A stretch of DNA of 64,000 nucleotides from Lysobacter stagni (GTDB lineage Bacteria; Pseudomonadota; Gammaproteobacteria; Xanthomonadales; Xanthomonadaceae): positions 2,736,001-2,800,000 of the forward strand of contig NZ_JASGBI010000001.1 in NCBI RefSeq assembly GCF_030053425.1, written 5' to 3'. Numbering within the stretch: position 1 is the first letter of the stretch; the number at the start of each line of letters is the position of its first letter. The notes beneath the pieces are model-generated. The model was not told where the DNA came from. It worked only from the letters and a program-made list of their open reading frames with translations, and ran no database searches. This document shows, in pieces, positions 60,757 through 64,000 of the stretch. Position numbers and translations under genes: made by a program.

Positions 60757-60782
60757 CTACCCTGAACGGGTAGCGATATAAT
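60757..60782 (+). promoter_or_regulatory. Promoter with dyad upstream of the response regulator
   Basis: A consensus TATAAT stands at 60777-60782. The expected -35 region is occupied by the dyad ctaccctgaacgggtag (60757-60773; 6-bp arms, 5-bp centre), with no good TTGACA, which suggests a factor-dependent promoter, perhaps autoregulated. Confidence 0.6.
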
Positions 60783-60853
60783 CAACGCGTGCCTTCGGGC
60801 ATGAGCGAAGCATTGGAACAGGATCGTTTCATCCCAGCATCAAGGAACCGCGC

Positions 60854-61492
60854 GTGGCTTTTCGCATCGTTCTCGCAGATGACCACCCCATCGTTTCTCG
60901 CGGCGTACGCATGCTGCTGGAACAGGCGTCGGGGCTGCGCGTGGTCGCCGAAGTCGCGTCGCCGGACGAACTGATGACCGTGCTGGCGGCCACGCCGTGC
61001 GACCTGCTGGTGACCGATTTCAACATGCCCGGCGAGCAGGCCGACGGCCTCAACCTGCTGCAGCTGCTGGGGCGTCGCTGGCCCGAGCTGCCCGTCGTGG
61101 TGCTCACACAGCTGGGCAATCCCGGAACGCTGGGCAACATCTCGCGCTTGTCCAACGTGCGCGGGGTGGTGAGCAAGGCCGATGCGGTCAAGGAGCTGCA
61201 TGTGGCGATCAATGCAGCCGTCGCGAACCGCAATTACGTCAGCGCGTCGGTCAAACGCCAGCTGGACCTTTCCGGTGCCGATGCCTCCGATGCCACGGCA
61301 GCGCTGTCCAAGCGCGAGGCCGAGGTCATGCGCCTGTTCGCCTCCGGGCACACCGTCTCGGAGATCGCGCGGCAGCTCAATCGCAGCGTGAAGACCGTGA
61401 GCAGCCAGAAGGTCGAGGCCATGCGCAAGCTGGGCGTGACCAGCGATCTGGAACTGTATTCCTACGCACGCGAACACGGCCTCACGTTCTAG
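60854..61492 (+). CDS. RcsB-like response regulator (NarL/FixJ family)
   Basis: 212 residues. The receiver has acidic Asp9-Asp10, phosphoacceptor Asp55 (VTDFNMPG), Thr85 and Lys108. The C-terminal LuxR-type HTH reads LSKREAEVMRLFASGHTVSEIARQLNRSVKTVSSQKVEAM. The HTH and the ending closely follow RcsB (SPKESEVLRLFAEG, LNRSIKTISSQK). The start is GTG (60854) with AAGGA 7 bp upstream. No RcsC/RcsD partner lies beside it; the hybrid kinase nearby is separate. Confidence 0.9.
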   Translation: MAFRIVLADDHPIVSRGVRMLLEQASGLRVVAEVASPDELMTVLAATPCDLLVTDFNMPGEQADGLNLLQLLGRRWPELPVVVLTQLGNPGTLGNISRLSNVRGVVSKADAVKELHVAINAAVANRNYVSASVKRQLDLSGADASDATAALSKREAEVMRLFASGHTVSEIARQLNRSVKTVSSQKVEAMRKLGVTSDLELYSYAREHGLTF

Positions 61493-61545
61493 GTCACACC
61501 GACCATCACACGATCTCGCCGCCGGCGTGCGGCATCATGCGTGGC

Positions 61546-62175
61546 ATGCGCTATCCGCTGGCCATCTTCGATTTCGACGGCACGCTCGCCGATTCGTTTC
61601 CCTTCTTCCTGCGGGCGCAGGCGACGCTGGCGCAACGTCACGGGTTCGCGCCTATCGAGGAAACGCGCATCCAGGCCATGCGACGCCTGGGGACGCGTGA
61701 GATCCTGCGCCAGGCAGCCATTCCGCACTGGAAGCTGCCCATCGTCGCCACCGACTTCATCCGGCTGATGCGCGCCGGACCGCCCGTTCCGTTGTTCGCT
61801 GGCATCGGCGATGCATTGCGCGAGCTGCGCGCCAAGGGCGTGCGGCTGATGGTGCTTACCTCCAATGCCGAGGACAACGTGCGCCGGTCGATGGGCGCGG
61901 AGCTGACGTCGCTGGTGGAAGCCATCGATGGCGGCGCTCACATGCTGGGCAAGCAGCGCCGCATCGCGCAGCTGTTGAAACGATCGCGTGCCGACGCCTC
62001 GTCGGCCATCTACATCGGCGACCAGCTCAGCGATGCCGAAGGCGCCCGTCGCGCCGGCGTGGCCTTCGGCGGCGTGGCATGGGGTTACGCGCATCCGGAT
62101 GCCCTGCGCGAAGCGCGGCCCGAGGAGTTCTTCGACAGCGTCGCCGATCTTCTCCGCATCGCCAGTCCGCGCTGA
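61546..62175 (+). CDS. HAD-superfamily phosphatase (phosphoglycolate phosphatase-like)
   Basis: 209 residues from the second ATG (212 from 61537). HAD motifs: AIFDFDGTLADS (I), VLTSNAEDNV (II), GKQRRIAQLL (III, Lys) and IYIGDQLSDAEGARRAG (IV). The cap domain is short. Similar to Gph-type phosphatases; substrate unknown. Overlaps neither neighbour; convergent with the kinase 16 bp downstream. Confidence 0.85.
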   Translation: MRYPLAIFDFDGTLADSFPFFLRAQATLAQRHGFAPIEETRIQAMRRLGTREILRQAAIPHWKLPIVATDFIRLMRAGPPVPLFAGIGDALRELRAKGVRLMVLTSNAEDNVRRSMGAELTSLVEAIDGGAHMLGKQRRIAQLLKRSRADASSAIYIGDQLSDAEGARRAGVAFGGVAWGYAHPDALREARPEEFFDSVADLLRIASPR

Positions 62176-62191
62176 GCGGAAACCGCGACGA

Positions 62192-64000
62192 TCAGACCGG
62201 TGCGCCGGGTGATCGGGAACGGAACGCTTCCAGCTGGTCGATGAGTGCGTGCGGGTCCACCGGCTTGACCATGTGCGCATCGAAGCCGGAGCGCGCGGTC
62301 CGCTGCACATCCGCCTCCTGGCCCCAACCGGTGACGGCGATGATGCGGATGCCGCTTCCGCCGTTCATGGCGCGGATGCAGCGGCAGGTCTCGAACCCAT
62401 CCATGCCCGGCATGCCCAGGTCGATCAACACCACGTCCGGCACCCGCTCCGACACGGCGGCCACGGCCGCGGCGCCGTCGTAGCAGGTGCGCACGTCGTG
62501 GCCGAGGCAACGAAGGAACTCGGCCAGCGAATCGGCGTTCTCGTGGTTGTCGTCGACGACCAGGATCGACGAACGCCCGTGAGCAAGGGGTACGGCCTGC
62601 GGAGTCGGTCCTGCGACCGCACCGCTGGCGATGCGCGGCAGGTACACGACGAACTCGCTGCCACGGCCGATGCCTTCACTGAGCGCCGCCACGCTGCCGC
62701 CGTGCATCGCCACCAGGCTGCGCACGATGGTGAGTCCGATGCCTAGTCCGCCCTGGGAATGACGGCGGCTGTGTTCGCTCTGGGTGAAACGATCGAACAC
62801 GCGCTCGCGCATCTCCGAAGGCAGGCCGATGCCGTTGTCGCGCACGCAGATACGTACCTGCCCGTCCTCGGAAACGGCCTCGACCTGGATGCGCCCACCC
62901 GGCGGCGTGTACTTGGCCGCGTTGTTGAGCAGATTGGTGAAGACCTGCGCCAGTCGCACCGCGTCCACGTCGAGCAGCAGCGGTTCGGACTCGATGGACA
63001 CGCGGACCTGGTGCCCGCCGGCCTGGATGAGCGGATGCGCGGTTTCCAGCGCCGTCGCGATGACCGAGCGAAGATCGACCGGCGCGCGGCGAAGCTCGAT
63101 CTTGCCGCCGGTGATGCGCGAGACCTCCAGCAGATCGTCGACCAGATGGATCAGCTGGGCCAGTTGTCGTTCCATCATGCTGCGAAGGCGCCGGCCCTCC
63201 TCATCGTCGATGTCGCGCAGGCGCATGATCTGCAGGCAGTTGCTCAACGGCCCCAACGGATTGCGCAGCTCGTGGGCGAGGGTGGTGAGGAACTCGTCCT
63301 TGCGCGCGTCCTCTTCGCGCAGCGCGTCGCGGCTGGCCTCGATCGCACGGCGCGCCTGTACCTGCGCGGTAACCTCCTGGAAATAGCACACCACGCCGAA
63401 TCCGCCGTCCGGCAACACGATGCGGTGTGCGCGCCAGTCGTAATACTCGGTCACGCCGCGGTCTGACTGGAAATCGGGGTATTCCAGCGCGATGAAAGGC
63501 TCGCCGGTGTGCAGGGTGCGGTGGAAGATGGCCAGCAGCTCGCGCGCGCGTTCCTGGCCCGAGAGGCCGCTGATCACCTCCGCGAAATCGCGCCCCACCG
63601 CATCGCCCAGCGCCGGACGCGCGATCGGATTGACGTGGCGGATGCGGAACGCGGAGTCGAGCAGGTAGATGCCCAGCGGCGCGGCCTCGAGCAGGGCATC
63701 GACCTGCGCGCTGTGATTGCGCAGGGTTTCCTCCGCATTGCGACGGTCGGTGACGTCGCGCGTGGTGCCGGCGATGGCCTCGACCTCGCCGTGCGCATTG
63801 AGCACCGGCACGAAGATGTAGTCATACATGCGCCGGCCGAACGTGCCATTGAACGGCACCTCGCCACGCACCGGCATGCGGGTGGCGATGACCTCCTCGA
63901 TCTCGCGGTCGTGCATCTGCGCATGCCAGGGTTCGTACCCCAGTTCCAGGCAGGTCTTGCCGATCGCCTCGGCCCAGCTCTTGCCCCACATGCGCAGCAG
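62192..64000 (-). CDS. PAS-containing hybrid sensor histidine kinase (partial, 5' end outside the window)
   Basis: 602 codons seen, without a start. From the N-terminal side: part of a PAS domain (with [23 protein letters not shown]), a second PAS domain (about 95-215), HisKA with phosphoacceptor His in [14 protein letters not shown], HATPase with [17 protein letters not shown] and [10 protein letters not shown], and a C-terminal receiver with [22 protein letters not shown] and MVKPVD. It is a soluble-looking hybrid kinase so far, but any membrane segment would be beyond 64000. Partner unknown. Confidence 0.93.
   Translation of the reverse strand: MLRMWGKSWAEAIGKTCLELGYEPWHAQMHDREIEEVIATRMPVRGEVPFNGTFGRRMYDYIFVPVLNAHGEVEAIAGTTRDVTDRRNAEETLRNHSAQVDALLEAAPLGIYLLDSAFRIRHVNPIARPALGDAVGRDFAEVISGLSGQERARELLAIFHRTLHTGEPFIALEYPDFQSDRGVTEYYDWRAHRIVLPDGGFGVVCYFQEVTAQVQARRAIEASRDALREEDARKDEFLTTLAHELRNPLGPLSNCLQIMRLRDIDDEEGRRLRSMMERQLAQLIHLVDDLLEVSRITGGKIELRRAPVDLRSVIATALETAHPLIQAGGHQVRVSIESEPLLLDVDAVRLAQVFTNLLNNAAKYTPPGGRIQVEAVSEDGQVRICVRDNGIGLPSEMRERVFDRFTQSEHSRRHSQGGLGIGLTIVRSLVAMHGGSVAALSEGIGRGSEFVVYLPRIASGAVAGPTPQAVPLAHGRSSILVVDDNHENADSLAEFLRCLGHDVRTCYDGAAAVAAVSERVPDVVLIDLGMPGMDGFETCRCIRAMNGGSGIRIIAVTGWGQEADVQRTARSGFDAHMVKPVDPHALIDQLEAFRSRSPGAPV

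Overview
The window is GC-rich chromosomal DNA, densely coded, from a gammaproteobacterium. Several features point to the Xanthomonadaceae/Lysobacteraceae, with a Lysobacter-like genome the best guess: a copL-copA-copB copper cluster, the aguA/aguB agmatine pair, the 41-residue L36 lacking a zinc ribbon, acnD with prpF, the gene order cmk-rpsA-ihfB-lapA-lapB, and GC-rich intergenic repeats of the CCTCTCCC...GGGAGAGG type. This placement is inferred from gene content; no search was run. I see no prophage, IS element, CRISPR array, rRNA operon or plasmid function. Most of the region is core housekeeping genome with one accessory-looking copper block near the right end.

Layout. 1-3.2 kb: end of an RND adaptor and a complete RND pump with a strong terminator. 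3.4-10.3 kb (minus strand): TraB-family membrane protein, hydrolase with TetR regulator, acetyltransferase, NAD(P)-binding protein, aguB and aguA (agmatine to putrescine), and a small secreted protein coupled to aguA. 10.5-10.65 kb: rpmJ. 10.8-19.1 kb (plus): cmk, rpsA, ihfB, lapA, lapB, a WecA/WbpL-type sugar-phosphate transferase, a WbpM/CapD-type epimerase/dehydratase and galU, which joins LPS-level control (LapAB) to O-antigen/exopolysaccharide precursor synthesis. 19.2-21.2 kb: amine oxidase-like flavoprotein overlapping csaA, then a tiny secreted repeat protein. 21.2-25.5 kb (minus): a beta-oxidation unit of TetR regulator, bifunctional dehydrogenase/hydratase and thiolase, with a clear palindromic operator.

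25.7-32.6 kb (plus): ndk, rlmN, pilF, rodZ, yfgM, bamB, der, the familiar E. coli order but without ispG and hisS. 32.7-35.7 kb: mobA-moeA-moeB (the last carrying an N-terminal rhodanese domain). 35.7-36.8 kb (minus): hydrolase and DUF1244. 36.9-41.8 kb: folD, guaB, guaA and an unknown membrane-anchored protein. 42.0-46.5 kb (minus): acnD, an SRPBCC protein and prpF, the cofactor-dependent dehydratase arm of the 2-methylcitrate cycle, without prpB/prpC. 46.7-53.5 kb: tadA, DUF2721, orn, mscS, the divergent ppsA/ppsR pair and DUF1249. 53.5-53.7 kb: tRNA-Ala(GGC) and tRNA-Glu(TTC) with their own promoter and terminator. 53.9-60.7 kb (minus): copper homeostasis in two units, copL-copA-copB-DUF411 (periplasmic oxidase, outer-membrane protein, small metal-binding protein) and copA(P-type ATPase)-cueR driven by a textbook CueR promoter. 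60.8-64 kb: an RcsB-like response regulator, a HAD phosphatase and the 3' part of a PAS/hybrid histidine kinase that runs off the window.

No clearly new multi-gene system was found. The most unusual items are intergenic: a promoter followed at once by a terminator hairpin before ndk, palindromes sitting on the -10 regions of guaB and aguB, an 18-bp triple tandem repeat with inverted repeats around prpF, duplicated 43-bp repeats after guaA, and a 69-residue secreted protein made of two copies of one Cys-bounded motif.
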